In this document: one piece after another, positions 8,632-17,787 of the stretch
Position numbering within the stretch: position 1 is the first letter of the stretch
Layout: each line of letters starts with the position of its first letter
Assembly (NCBI RefSeq): GCF_000754095.2
Contig: NZ_JQSG02000003.1
Coordinates: 547,397 to 611,396 of the forward strand
DNA from: Acidihalobacter prosperus
Lineage (GTDB): Bacteria > Pseudomonadota > Gammaproteobacteria > DSM-5130 > Acidihalobacteraceae
Length of the DNA stretch: 64,000 nt
Direction of reading: 5' to 3'
Notes under the pieces: generated by a model
Told to the model about the DNA's origin: nothing
The model's database searches: none
The model's input: only the letters and a program-made list of their open reading frames with translations
Made by a program: the position numbers and the translations under genes

Positions 8632-9576
8632 ATGGACATCCTGCTCGCCAATCCGCGCGGCTTCTGTGCCGGAGTGGACCGCGCCATCGACATCGTAGAG
8701 CGCGCCCTGACCTGCTTCGGCGCCCCCATCTACGTGCGTCACGAGGTGGTGCACAACCGCTTCGTGGTCGACGGGCTGCGCGCCAAGGGTGCGGTCTTCG
8801 TGGAGGAACTCGACGAGGTGCCGGACGGCGCGACCGTGATCTTCAGCGCCCACGGCGTCTCGCAGGCGGTGCGTCGCAACGCGGAAGCGCGCGATCTCAC
8901 GGTGTTCGACGCGACCTGCCCGCTGGTAACCAAGGTGCACATCGAGGTCGCGCGGTTTTCCCGCGAAGGCCGCGAGGTGATCCTGATCGGGCACGCCGGA
9001 CACCCCGAGGTCGTGGGCACCATGGGTCAGTTCGATACCCGTGCGGGTGGCCGGATGTATCTGGTCGAATCGCCGGATGACGTCGCCGCGCTGGACATCC
9101 GCGACCCCGAGCATCTCGCCTTCGTGACCCAGACCACGCTGTCGGTGGACGACACCAGCGCGGTGATCGACGCCCTGCGCGCGCGTTTCCCGGCCATCGA
9201 GGGGCCACGGCGCGACGACATCTGCTATGCCACCCAGAATCGCCAGGACGCCGTGCGTCAGCTGAGCGACGACTGCGATCTGATACTGGTGGTCGGCTCG
9301 CCCAACAGCTCCAACTCCAACCGCCTGCGCGAGCTTGCCGCCAAGGCCGGCATCCCGGCCCACCTCATCGACGGCGCCGACGACATCCGCCGCGAATGGC
9401 TGGAAGACCGCAAGCGCATCGGCATCACCGCCGGTGCCTCGGCGCCGGAGAAACTGGTGCGCGACGTGATCGCCCAGTTGCTCGCCTGGGGCGCCAACGG
9501 CGTAACGGAACTTAGCGGACGCGAGGAGAAAATCACCTTCAGCCTGCCGGCCGCGCTGCGCGAGGCCGGCGGCTGA
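8632..9576 (+). CDS. ispH: 4-hydroxy-3-methylbut-2-enyl diphosphate reductase
   Basis: IspH performs the last step of the MEP isoprenoid pathway, reducing HMBPP to IPP and DMAPP with a [4Fe-4S] cluster. The three cluster cysteines are at C12 (PRGFCAGV), C96 (DATCPLV) and C198 ([10 protein letters not shown]), and the catalytic glutamate lies in [10 protein letters not shown] at E126; these positions match E. coli to within a residue. ATG 8632 gives 314 residues; an upstream in-frame start at 8563 overlaps fkpB and adds residues with no family match. The pilE stop lies only 9 bases beyond, on the other strand, with no room for a classical terminator. Confidence 0.97.
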   Translation: MDILLANPRGFCAGVDRAIDIVERALTCFGAPIYVRHEVVHNRFVVDGLRAKGAVFVEELDEVPDGATVIFSAHGVSQAVRRNAEARDLTVFDATCPLVTKVHIEVARFSREGREVILIGHAGHPEVVGTMGQFDTRAGGRMYLVESPDDVAALDIRDPEHLAFVTQTTLSVDDTSAVIDALRARFPAIEGPRRDDICYATQNRQDAVRQLSDDCDLILVVGSPNSSNSNRLRELAAKAGIPAHLIDGADDIRREWLEDRKRIGITAGASAPEKLVRDVIAQLLAWGANGVTELSGREEKITFSLPAALREAGG

Positions 9577-9585
9577 AGCCGCGGC

Positions 9586-10044
9586 TTACTTGCCCCAGCA
9601 CTGGCTGGCGGTGGCCGTAGCGCTCGTGACGCCTTTCTGCCCGAGCGCGTTGAGCGTGAATACCCCGCAGGCATCCTGACTCTGCCCACTCTGTTGAGTC
9701 GGGGTCGCGGTCAGTGTGTAAGTGTCGCCGGTGGTATCGGTCCCGTAACGGATATCGTAATAGGGGCTAGCCGCATTCGGTACCGGATAGATCGTTGCCG
9801 TATAACCCAGCGACGTCAGGCTTTGGGGGTAGATATTGTTGGTGCTGTAATACTTTTCCAACTGGCTGGCGACATTCAGCAAGTTGGTGATCGCCGTGGT
9901 GCGCCGGGAATCGCGCACCTCCTTGAGATAGCTGGGATAGGCGATCGCGGCGATGATCGCCACGATCGCCACCGCGACCATCAGCTCGATCAACGTGAAA
10001 CCGCCCTGTCCGACCCCGTCGGCGGCCGTACGCCCTCGTTGCAT
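9586..10044 (-). CDS. pilE: Type IV pilin-like protein PilE (minor pilin)
   Basis: A class III-signal pilin. The prepilin peptidase site is G15|F16 with glutamate at mature position 5 (GGFTLIELM), followed by a hydrophobic helix and a region of ~120 residues carrying two cysteines near the C-terminus (DACGVF and SQCWGK) that should form the D-loop disulfide. I prefer ATG 10044 because GGAG lies 5 bases upstream; an alternative ATG at 10059 overlaps the pilY1 stop as ATGA. As the last gene of the fimT-pilVWXY1 operon it corresponds to PilE of Pseudomonas, a minor pilin that primes pilus assembly, rather than the major pilin. Confidence 0.9.
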   Translation of the reverse strand: MQRGRTAADGVGQGGFTLIELMVAVAIVAIIAAIAYPSYLKEVRDSRRTTAITNLLNVASQLEKYYSTNNIYPQSLTSLGYTATIYPVPNAASPYYDIRYGTDTTGDTYTLTATPTQQSGQSQDACGVFTLNALGQKGVTSATATASQCWGK

Positions 10045-10055
10045 CGTCTCCGTCC

Positions 10056-13000
10056 TCATCGCAGTTGCCGCCAACTGATCCTGATGTTTTGTCCCGCCCC
10101 ACCGAGGCCGGTCGGAATCAGCTTCGTCTGGCCGTCATTGGTGCTAACGACCATATACACCACGCCGCCATAGGTGACCCAGGATGGACTGCCAACCGCG
10201 CCGACGGTTACGCCCGCATAGAGTCCCTCTAGGGTCGCTTGATTGAACGATCCGTTATAATCGCCGATGTTCTGTATCGTAAAGGCGTTGAAACTCAACA
10301 TCGCGCCATCGCTGGGGTCCAATCCCATGGACCAGCCACCGTTATTGTTGATGCCGCAGGTCAGGCCCAGCTGGCCGATGATGGTGGTATTAACCACAAA
10401 CACGCCGTAAGCGATATCCGGGTTGTAAACCACCATTTCACCCTGGTAACCGTTGACCGGCGATACCAGATCCAGATACCAGCCGTATTGCGTGCCCGGA
10501 GTGCCGTTGTAGCTCAGATCCGCCCACTGCACCGGGTTCTGACTGGTCTGCCGCAGCCCGACCTGGGTGCCGGACGAGTTGGTGCTGTAGATCTCCGAGG
10601 TGATGGTCTGTTGCAGCAAGGTGCTGCGCGAGATGCTCGGCGCCGTGCCGAGCGAGGCATACTGGGTGGCCGACGGTGGCACCGTGATGCCGCTGGCGGT
10701 GGTGTAGCCGCTATTCCAGTTCGACATGTCCCAGTCCCACACGCCGTAGAGGCTCTGCACGCCGGCCGCGGTGGTATTGGCAATGCCGTCCTGCGGCTCA
10801 AGCAGCTTGCCGGTGCCGAACAGCACCATCAGACGACTCTGCGGCTGGCCGGGCGACAGACCGGAGGGGATCGAGACCACCTGCACCTTGGTGGTGATCG
10901 CCTGCGCCGTGCCGGCGGCGTTGACCGCGCTGAACAGCGGCGTGCCGGCGGTGTTGCCGTAGGTCGAGACATGCCAGTCCAGCGGATTGCTGCTGGTCAG
11001 GTTGAAACGCCAGACGTTGCCGAACAGGTCGCCGGCATAGACGTAGTCGGTGATGTGATCGGCATCGAGGTCGACGGCGGTAGTGTAGCCGATGCCGTCG
11101 GGGCGGCTCTGGCCGGTCGGGTCCTGCGCCGGGCCATAGCCGGTGCCCAGCCAATAGACGCTGATCGCGCCGGAGGCCGGGTCGATCAGGCCGATGAAGA
11201 TGCCGGCCTCGCCGTTGGTGCTGTTGTAGCCGTTGCCCCAGATGATGCCCCACTCGCCGTTGTGGAAACGCCGGATCACGGGCGTGCCGAAGGTGTCGCC
11301 CAGATCCTGCGCGCAGTTGGCGTCGTTCACGCAGGTCAGGTTGGCGGTCGTCCAGTCGGCCTTGACCAGGCTGGCGGCGTTGGCCTGGCTGAAATTGGCG
11401 GGATTGCTGATGTCGAGCACGAACAGCTCCTTGCCACCCGCGCCGAGTCCGCTCGCCAGCCAGGTGTGCCAGGCACCGCCGTAGAACACGTCGCCGGTGG
11501 CGGGCGTGGCGTCGTCATAGTAATGGTGGTTGTACTGCGGATCGGTGTACTGATTGATATTCGCGTACACGCTCTGCGGCACAAAGGCCAGCACCTCCTG
11601 GCCGTCGTTATTCGTGGCATCGTAGGTCAGCGCGCCGGTGCTGCTGTTGTAGGTATAGCTGCCCGCGCGGAATCCGTGCAGCATGCCGTCGTTGGCGCCC
11701 ACGTAGACCACGTTGAGTCGGCTCCAGTTGTTGGCTTCGAACTGGGCGAAGGTCTGCGCGGCGTTGGCGTTTTCCGGCTGGCTTGCGGAAGGATACAGTT
11801 TGTCGGTCCAAGTCGCGGGCTGCCCCGGCGTGCTGGGGTAGGATTGGTCTGCATACCCCACCCACACGGGGCTGGAATGCACGATGTCACCAAGCACCCC
11901 CGTTCGGGTCCTCAAGGTACCGCCGTTACCCGCGCCTTCCTCCTCGCTGCGCGTACCGCGCAGATAATCCAGCCGCTGCTGGCCGAGGTTGTCGGCGCCG
12001 TTGAGCAGGGTCTGTTCGGCCGAGGAGAGGCTGGTCCACTCGAAGGGCACGCCCTGGGTACCGTTGTCGGTGATGATCACCCGGCTGCTGGGCGACTGCG
12101 CGGTCACCGAAGTCGTCGCCTGACCCTGTGTATTCGTGCCCATCGCCGGGCAGGCGCCGCCGGTCAGCACGCAGCTTGCGTCCCAATTGGCGTTGGCGCT
12201 CACGTAGGGCTGATTGTTGGTCGTATTGATGAGTATTGGCTTGGCCAGCAATTCGCCCCACCAGTTGAGCGGGTGGTAGAGCGCCTGATAGACCTGCGTA
12301 TCGGTCTGCACTTCGCCGGCCTTCTGTGCATTCACCGCCACCGACGAACCGGATGCGGTGCGCGCCACGATCTGATACAGCGTGCTTGCCAGCGCGCTGG
12401 CGAACTGCTGCGGGTTCTGTGCGCTGAGAAAGCCGCCGTGGCCGTCCACGCCCGCGTGCCACAGATCGTCGATGTTGGCATTGGAATTGGCGCCGGGCGT
12501 CGGCCAGTTGACCGTGCCATTCTGCAGCTCGGCATAAACGGCGGCCTGGGCCTGAGATTCGGTGGCGCCTGGATTTGCTTGCATGTAGGCCTGCACCAGG
12601 GTCGGCGTCACTCCGAGACCGATGGCGAAGGTCACCATGTGCTGCCAGAAGGCCGGGTCCTCGCCATTGGTCGGCACGTCGTTGACCATGCCGGACTGCA
12701 AATCGTTTTCCCAGTAGTACATCGCCACGTCAGCCAGCGTATTCGATGCGCCGTCCTGGTATGGATCTGCGGGCGTATATTGATAGGTTTGGCCGTTCGG
12801 CCCGGTAATGGTGGGGCCCGTCGAACCATCCACGTTGCCGACGTTGGGATTACTGCCATTCCAGGTACCGTCGGTCACCAGCACGGTGTAGTTGGCGCGG
12901 CAGGTGAGGTAGTTCGCCCCGTTGTTGGCCTGTTTCTCGGCCGCGCTGGTGCCCCAGGGCGCGGAGGCACCCGGCTGCTTGCCGAGCCAGCTGCCGACCC

Positions 13001-14279
13001 CCTTCAGGGCCTTGCGCAGCGGCGTACCGTCCTCCGGAATGGGCTGCTGGTAGAAGCGCTGCAGAAAACCCGCGCGATTGCCGTTCGAAAAGAGGAAAGG
13101 CTCGGTGGTGTTGAACTCAGGGTTGCCGCTGGTCGCCATCTGGTTGATGGTGCCGAAATCGACCCGGAAGGTATTGGGCAACTGCATGAAGGCGATGCCG
13201 GCACCGGCGCGGGCCATCAGGATGTGCGAACGATAGAATTGAAACCAGTTGGCGAAGTTCTGCATTTCCGCGGCATAGGTGCGGTCCACCTGGGTGCCGT
13301 CGCCCTCTATGTAGACGTAGTCGCCGTCGGTCTCGGTGTAGGTGTGATAGGGCAACGGCGACGCGGGCAGGGTGGGCGGCGGGGTGCAGGTGCCGGTATT
13401 GCCGTTGGAATTCGCGCTCAGCGTCGGCGGGCAGATCTGCACCTCCTGGAAATTGGCGATGTTGGTCAGATCGCTGTTGCTCGCCGGCCGCGGGCCGATG
13501 TAGTTCCAGTACACCGCCGGCCAGAAGCCGTAGCCGGTCGGATTATTGTCGCTATTGAGTCCACTCGGATAGGTACTCGTCCACCACTCGTAGCCATTGG
13601 GGCCGTCGACCAGCCAGTGCAGGTTGTTGGAACCCTGCGAATTGCCGATGTAGCCGTTGTTTGGCGTGTTGTTGTTGGAGTCCGTGGAATCGTTCCACAC
13701 GTTCAGCGCGCGCACATTGGAATTCGGATTGTTGTTGTTGTACGGATTCAGGAATGCGGCATTGGGATTGGCGTTCGGCATCACCCACAGGTTGACGTTG
13801 CTGTCCCAGTGGCAGGCGGGGTTGCCGGTCGTGGCGGTCTGGGTCGGCGTGGGTGTCTGCGTGCTGCTTTCGGGGTAGGGCGCAGGGCAGGCCCAGGGCG
13901 TGTAGGTCGCGCTCGGATTGTAGTAATTGGCGTTGACGTAGCTTGAGCGGAACTGCGCACCGTAGACGTTGCTGGCGCCGAAGCCTGGGATATAGTCGGA
14001 ATAGTTGCCGGACCCGTACACGATAGTGTTGCCCACCGGGTAGCCGTAGGTAAAGGCCCCGATCGAACCCTGGTCGCCCAGCCACTCCCACTGCATCGAG
14101 CCTGAATCGTCCAGCAGGAACATGATGTTGGGGTCGATGCCCTGCTGGACGATGGTCAGTGGTGCCTGCGCCAGATTGAGGTAGCTGGTCGCCGCCAGTG
14201 CGCGCGTGGCGGGCAGGAGCAGCAGGGCCGCCATGACCGGAGCTGCCCAGCGCGTTTGGAATCCGAATAGGGTCTTCAT
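10056..14279 (-). CDS. pilY1: Type IV pilus tip adhesin PilY1
   Basis: At 1407 residues, the largest gene here. A Sec signal peptide (cut after about residue 30, RALAA) is followed by a von Willebrand A-like region with the metal-site motif D57-x-S59-x-S61 (LLDDSGSM) and VLVTDGTWNG further on. The C-terminal half is a PilY1-type beta-propeller (for example VYVGANDGMLHGF, LFVLDISNPANF) with a calcium-loop motif DLDADHITDYVYAGD near residue 1070. In Pseudomonas and Neisseria, PilY1/PilC sits at the pilus tip, mediates adhesion and mechanosensing, and controls retraction through calcium. The middle is rich in Asn/Ser/Thr/Gly. A 21-base gap separates it from pilX. Confidence 0.95.
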   Translation of the reverse strand: MKTLFGFQTRWAAPVMAALLLLPATRALAATSYLNLAQAPLTIVQQGIDPNIMFLLDDSGSMQWEWLGDQGSIGAFTYGYPVGNTIVYGSGNYSDYIPGFGASNVYGAQFRSSYVNANYYNPSATYTPWACPAPYPESSTQTPTPTQTATTGNPACHWDSNVNLWVMPNANPNAAFLNPYNNNNPNSNVRALNVWNDSTDSNNNTPNNGYIGNSQGSNNLHWLVDGPNGYEWWTSTYPSGLNSDNNPTGYGFWPAVYWNYIGPRPASNSDLTNIANFQEVQICPPTLSANSNGNTGTCTPPPTLPASPLPYHTYTETDGDYVYIEGDGTQVDRTYAAEMQNFANWFQFYRSHILMARAGAGIAFMQLPNTFRVDFGTINQMATSGNPEFNTTEPFLFSNGNRAGFLQRFYQQPIPEDGTPLRKALKGVGSWLGKQPGASAPWGTSAAEKQANNGANYLTCRANYTVLVTDGTWNGSNPNVGNVDGSTGPTITGPNGQTYQYTPADPYQDGASNTLADVAMYYWENDLQSGMVNDVPTNGEDPAFWQHMVTFAIGLGVTPTLVQAYMQANPGATESQAQAAVYAELQNGTVNWPTPGANSNANIDDLWHAGVDGHGGFLSAQNPQQFASALASTLYQIVARTASGSSVAVNAQKAGEVQTDTQVYQALYHPLNWWGELLAKPILINTTNNQPYVSANANWDASCVLTGGACPAMGTNTQGQATTSVTAQSPSSRVIITDNGTQGVPFEWTSLSSAEQTLLNGADNLGQQRLDYLRGTRSEEEGAGNGGTLRTRTGVLGDIVHSSPVWVGYADQSYPSTPGQPATWTDKLYPSASQPENANAAQTFAQFEANNWSRLNVVYVGANDGMLHGFRAGSYTYNSSTGALTYDATNNDGQEVLAFVPQSVYANINQYTDPQYNHHYYDDATPATGDVFYGGAWHTWLASGLGAGGKELFVLDISNPANFSQANAASLVKADWTTANLTCVNDANCAQDLGDTFGTPVIRRFHNGEWGIIWGNGYNSTNGEAGIFIGLIDPASGAISVYWLGTGYGPAQDPTGQSRPDGIGYTTAVDLDADHITDYVYAGDLFGNVWRFNLTSSNPLDWHVSTYGNTAGTPLFSAVNAAGTAQAITTKVQVVSIPSGLSPGQPQSRLMVLFGTGKLLEPQDGIANTTAAGVQSLYGVWDWDMSNWNSGYTTASGITVPPSATQYASLGTAPSISRSTLLQQTITSEIYSTNSSGTQVGLRQTSQNPVQWADLSYNGTPGTQYGWYLDLVSPVNGYQGEMVVYNPDIAYGVFVVNTTIIGQLGLTCGINNNGGWSMGLDPSDGAMLSFNAFTIQNIGDYNGSFNQATLEGLYAGVTVGAVGSPSWVTYGGVVYMVVSTNDGQTKLIPTGLGGAGQNIRISWRQLR

Positions 14280-14300
14280 GTCCGCCTGCTCCCGGTCCGC

Positions 14301-14897
14301 TCAGGACCCGCCAAGATTGTTCGCCGCGGTGTGGCCGCCGCCGCCGCCGCCGACCAGATAGACGCTCTGGACCACCGCGACGGCGTTGGCGTTGCCGCCC
14401 GAGCCCCAGGCCGTGATCCGATAAAGGCTGCCGCCGGTGCCTATGCCGGGCCCGATATACTGGATGTAGAACTGCGGCGCCGAATTGTAGGTGTTCACCC
14501 CGCCCGAGCTGCTGAAGGTCATCACGCCCGACTGCGGCTGATAGGTACTGGCGGTCGTCCATGGCACGGTGGTCGCCGACGACAGCTGATTGGAGCACAC
14601 GCGGATGGGCGCGCTCGGGGACGGCGCGTTGTTGCAGACGACGCCCTGGGTCGCGTTGGCGCCCTGGGTCAGCCACCATTGCGCGTATTGCAGCGCCGTC
14701 TGCGCGGCGGCGAAGGCGCGATTTTTCTCGCGCGTGTTGCCGGCCATGCGCTCCTGCAGGCCGACATTGCCGAACATGCTGACGCCAAGCAGGGTCAGGA
14801 TGACCAGGATCAGCAGGCTGACCACCAGTGCGAAGCCGCGCTCGCGCGCATGCGTTCTGCAAGATGCATCCACGGCATGTCTTGCGTTGTTCATCAT
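14301..14897 (-). CDS. pilX: Type IV pilus minor pilin PilX
   Basis: A 198-residue minor pilin. The N-terminus has a long basic leader ending in G21|F22 (ERGFALVVSLLILVILTLLG), the PilX pattern in which mature position 5 is not glutamate. N-x-x-x-R-A-F-x-A-A-x-T-A-L-x-Y-A-Q-W-W follows, also typical. The ATG at 14897 overlaps the pilW stop as ATGA. PilX joins the minor-pilin complex that primes assembly and carries PilY1 at the tip. The C-terminal part ends in a glycine-rich stretch (VGGGGGGHTAANNLGGS). Confidence 0.9.
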   Translation of the reverse strand: MMNNARHAVDASCRTHARERGFALVVSLLILVILTLLGVSMFGNVGLQERMAGNTREKNRAFAAAQTALQYAQWWLTQGANATQGVVCNNAPSPSAPIRVCSNQLSSATTVPWTTASTYQPQSGVMTFSSSGGVNTYNSAPQFYIQYIGPGIGTGGSLYRITAWGSGGNANAVAVVQSVYLVGGGGGGHTAANNLGGS

Positions 14898-15649
14898 TTC
14901 ACCACGTTCTGCAGATCGATCACGCGCGTGAACGGCAGCGTCTGCGGCTGCCCGTTCGGATGCGCGGCGTTATAGAGCGGGTTGGCGAAATCCAGCGTCA
15001 CGACCAGGGTACGCACCTGCATCCAGGCATTCTGTGCCTGTACTTCGGCGGCGGTCAGATATTGGCGAACCGAACCGCCGGACAGCGCCGCCACCCCATA
15101 CAGCACCTGCAGGCCGGTGATGCCGCCACCCAAGGGGTTGTAGCCCATGTTGGCCAAGGGCGAGATGACAGGCTGTGGTGTATTGCCGTTGACCTGACAT
15201 TCCAGCTCGGACTGGGCCGGATCCACACTGATCACATTCACCGTCACCACCGCCAGGCTGCTGGCGTTGCTGCCGCCGTTGCAGTTGATCATGGGGCTGC
15301 TGCTGGCACCGCTTGGCGCCGCCACATAACGCACGACGATGGTGGAGCCGGTGCCGTAGATGAATTGACCCGCGGTGGTAAAGGTGCCGTTCGCCGGGAA
15401 TGCGATCAAATTCGTCGGGATGGTGCTGCTGTAGGGGAAATAGCCACCCTGCTGGATCACGTTCCCCAGCATCGAGCCGGCAAAGCGCTGATTCTCCTGC
15501 AATGCCGCCATCGCCTGCTGCTCGGCGTAGGTCTGCTTGGTGCTGACGAACACGGTCACGATACCGGCCAGCAGGAACAGGCTGAGCACCATGGCCACCA
15601 TCAGCTCGACCAGGCCGAGTCCCGCCTGATGCCGCATGCGCCTGCTCAT
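14894..15649 (-). CDS. pilW: Type IV pilus minor pilin PilW
   Basis: A 251-residue minor pilin whose start, ATG 15649, overlaps the pilV stop as ATGA. The prepilin site is G10|L11 with glutamate at mature position 5 (GLGLVELMVAMVLSLFLLAG), followed by the PilW signature V-S-T-K-Q-T-Y-A-E-Q-Q-A-M-A-A-L-Q-E-N-Q-R-F-A. Two cysteines (MINCNGG, LECQVNG) could form a disulfide. Frame analysis also shows a longer upstream opening to 16360, but that portion is an antisense-register shadow of pilV. Part of the tip-priming complex. Confidence 0.92.
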   Translation of the reverse strand: MSRRMRHQAGLGLVELMVAMVLSLFLLAGIVTVFVSTKQTYAEQQAMAALQENQRFAGSMLGNVIQQGGYFPYSSTIPTNLIAFPANGTFTTAGQFIYGTGSTIVVRYVAAPSGASSSPMINCNGGSNASSLAVVTVNVISVDPAQSELECQVNGNTPQPVISPLANMGYNPLGGGITGLQVLYGVAALSGGSVRQYLTAAEVQAQNAWMQVRTLVVTLDFANPLYNAAHPNGQPQTLPFTRVIDLQNVVK

Positions 15650-16215
15650 GGCTGGGTCACCAGCGAGTAGGTCTGCATGGTCGTCGACGGCGCGGGCGCG
15701 ACCGCGGTACCCGATGCGCCCGGCGCATTGAGGGCCAGCGTTTTCTCGCGCCATTGCACGGAAATCACGCAGGTCATCGGGTCGTTCACCGCCGTGTAGC
15801 AGGCCACGTGGCCCTGGGCCGCGGGCAGCTGGCGGCCCAGGCCGATGCCCCAGTTGCGCAAATCCCAGGCCGCCATGCCCTTGGCGCTGCAATTGCTGCT
15901 GGTCCCGGTGCAGCTGCTCGGCATCGCCGAGGCCAATACGCTGGCACCGGCACCGGTGAACGTGGCCGATGCGCCGATCGGCGTCACGGTCAAGCCGGCG
16001 GGCGCCACATAGGCCCAGTAGCTGGCATTGGCGGCCATGTAGGCGGCCATGTTGGAGGCTTCCATGGCCGCGATGCTGCGCAGACTCGCCGAATGCGTGT
16101 TGTTGACCGCCAGCGCCTGCAGGCCGGCGACGCCAAGCAGGCCGATGGTGATGACCAACAGCGCCACCAGCGCCTCGATCAGGCTGAAGCCATTCTGCGT
16201 GGTCCGGGGTTTCAT
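15646..16215 (-). CDS. pilV: Type IV pilus minor pilin PilV
   Basis: A 189-residue minor pilin starting at ATG 16215, which overlaps the fimT stop as ATGA. The leader is short (MKPRTTQNG) with cleavage G9|F10 and glutamate at mature position 5 (FSLIEALVALLVITIGLLGVAGLQ), a typical PilV N-terminus. Several cysteines (SSCTGTSSNC, HVACYT, MTCVISVQW) lie in the globular part, and VQWRE near the end is common in PilV. It helps prime pilus assembly with the products of the neighbouring genes. Confidence 0.93.
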   Translation of the reverse strand: MKPRTTQNGFSLIEALVALLVITIGLLGVAGLQALAVNNTHSASLRSIAAMEASNMAAYMAANASYWAYVAPAGLTVTPIGASATFTGAGASVLASAMPSSCTGTSSNCSAKGMAAWDLRNWGIGLGRQLPAAQGHVACYTAVNDPMTCVISVQWREKTLALNAPGASGTAVAPAPSTTMQTYSLVTQP

Positions 16216-16733
16216 GGACACACACCTCCGCTCTCCAGTCGCACCCGCCCGACCATCGAAACCACCAGACATTGCCGGCGACTGACCGTGTCCGCCTGAT
16301 CGTGCAGCGAGATGGTGCCGGCATTGGCGCTGAAACCACCGCGGTCGAAGGTGACGGCATTCAGATTGCCCGTGCTTGTGTTCGAGCTGCTGAAGCTGTC
16401 GGAGGAGGTCATGGCGTCATGAATGCGCAGCACCGGCCCGCCGACAACGGTCACGATCCAGCCGGCGTTCCAGCCAGTGGCCGGGTTGTCGCAGGTCGGC
16501 GGGCTGTTCTGCACATAACTCGCGCAGATGCTCACGTTGACGCCCCGCATGATCGCCTCGCTGCGCGCATACTGCATGTCTCCCATCAGGCTGTTGATTT
16601 CCGTCGACATCCGGTTGGTCGTGGTCATGCTGCGGTAGCCTGGAATGCCCACCAGCGCGAAAATCGCCACCAGCGCGACCACCACCATCAGCTCGATCAG
16701 CGTGAACGCAGTTTGTCTTGTTCTTTTTCCCAT
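16212..16733 (-). CDS. fimT: FimT/GspH-family pseudopilin, first gene of the minor-pilin operon
   Basis: A 173-residue protein from ATG 16733. The N-terminus MGKRTRQTA|FTLIELMVVVAL is a type IV prepilin signal, except that the residue before the cut is alanine rather than the usual glycine. The body matches FimT/GspH (QYARSEAIMRG, VSICAS, AGWIVTV, FDRGGFS) and ends with the FimT-like CLVVSMVGRVRL. In Acinetobacter and Legionella, FimT binds DNA for natural transformation. The gene is divergent from the DUF302 gene across a 180-base intergenic region that must hold the operon promoter; I saw no strong consensus box there. Confidence 0.88.
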   Translation of the reverse strand: MGKRTRQTAFTLIELMVVVALVAIFALVGIPGYRSMTTTNRMSTEINSLMGDMQYARSEAIMRGVNVSICASYVQNSPPTCDNPATGWNAGWIVTVVGGPVLRIHDAMTSSDSFSSSNTSTGNLNAVTFDRGGFSANAGTISLHDQADTVSRRQCLVVSMVGRVRLESGGVCP

Positions 16734-16913
16734 GCTCCCTATGTAAAGAGGTCCGCGAGGGCTGTAAAGGCTCCTCGAACCGGCAGCGGATGAAGCCCCG
16801 CTTACGGCTGACGAGCGGGGCGGCGCGCGCGCGCGAAGTCTCGCCTCAAGTCCGTTACCATGTGTGCGACCCGCCTCGACCGCGGGTTCACTGCAGAATA
16901 ACCGGAGGACGAT

Positions 16914-17309
16914 ATGGCATATGGTTTCTCGATCAGCCTGAATGCGGGTTTCGACGAGGTCATCGGACGCGTGACCGATGCGCTCAAGACCCAAGGTTTC
17001 GGCGTACTGGCGGACATCGATGTGGCCGGCACGCTCAAGGCCAAGATCGGCGTGGACAAGCGCCCGTACCGGATACTCGGCGCCTGCAATCCACAGCTCG
17101 CCAACCGCGCGCTGGACGCGGATCCCGACATCGGCCTGCTGCTGCCCTGCAACGTGGTGGTGCGCGACGATGGTGACGGCAAGGTCACGGTCGGCTTCAT
17201 GGACCCGCAGGCCGTACTCGGCCTGGTCGAGCGCGACGGCATCGGTGAACTCGCCGGCGAGGTACGCGGCCGCCTGGAGGCCGTTCGCGACGCGCTGGCC
17301 GCGGGCTGA
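16914..17309 (+). CDS. DUF302-family protein
   Basis: A 131-residue protein with the DUF302 layout: an N-terminal strand-helix (FSISLNAGFDEVIGRVTDALKTQGFGVLADIDV), the KAKIGVDKRPYRILGACNPQLANRAL core containing the conserved G-A-C-N-P, then LLLPCNVVVRD. The ATG at 16914 follows GGAGGACGAT, a strong ribosome site. The biochemical function of DUF302 is not established; proteins of this family often occur near redox or metal genes in sulfur- and metal-oxidising bacteria. Two cysteines (GACN and LPCN) are conserved family positions. It stands alone on the plus strand, between the pilus operon and a truncated haemoglobin. Confidence 0.9.
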   Translation: MAYGFSISLNAGFDEVIGRVTDALKTQGFGVLADIDVAGTLKAKIGVDKRPYRILGACNPQLANRALDADPDIGLLLPCNVVVRDDGDGKVTVGFMDPQAVLGLVERDGIGELAGEVRGRLEAVRDALAAG

Positions 17310-17362
17310 AGCCTGCCGCCCTGTCCGGCAAAGACGCGGGCAGGGCGGCTTTCCCGCACGCG

Positions 17363-17749
17363 CTAACGCGCGAGCGCCGTAGCGAGCCGCGCGGCGATGC
17401 CCTCGGCCATGCGCAGCCAGTCGGCCGACTGATCCGGAGGCAATTCGGCATCAAGGGTTTGCCGCAGCAATTCCAGCCATCGTGTGAAATGCGCCGCCCG
17501 CAGGTTCAGCCGCGCATGCACACCGACCATATCCACCGCCACCTCGTATTCAGGTGGTTTGCCGCCCATGGCGATCCACCAGAAATCCGCCACCCGACGT
17601 TCATGCGCGGGCCCATCGGGCAGGCTCGCAAAATTAGGTCCGAGCAGTGCGTCAGCACGCAGGCGGCGGTAAAATTCAGCGATCGTTCGCTCCACGGCTT
17701 CTCGGCCGATACGCTGACTCAGAGGGTTCAGGCGTCGATGTGTCGTCAT
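17363..17749 (-). CDS. Group III truncated haemoglobin
   Basis: A 128-residue globin (start ATG 17749; a GTG at 17755 is also possible). Family features: the phenylalanine-tyrosine segment IAEFYRRLRAD, DFWWIAMGGKPPEYEV with the conserved tryptophans, and the haem-ligating proximal histidine H78 in VGVHARLNLRAAHFTRWLELLRQTLD. Group III truncated haemoglobins bind O2 or NO; a role in NO or peroxide chemistry is proposed for relatives but not settled. The gene converges with the DUF302 gene and diverges from the fructosamine-kinase-like gene 39 bases away. Confidence 0.9.
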   Translation of the reverse strand: MTTHRRLNPLSQRIGREAVERTIAEFYRRLRADALLGPNFASLPDGPAHERRVADFWWIAMGGKPPEYEVAVDMVGVHARLNLRAAHFTRWLELLRQTLDAELPPDQSADWLRMAEGIAARLATALAR

Positions 17750-17787
17750 GCGCACATGCTATCACCGGGCGCCGGCCCACCCGCGGC

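Noticed and set aside
10239-13946. A 1235-residue plus-strand open frame
   Set aside because: It is antisense to pilY1, whose signal peptide, metal site and calcium loop are clear. Its composition (Gly/Val/Arg/His-rich) is a shadow pattern of that gene.
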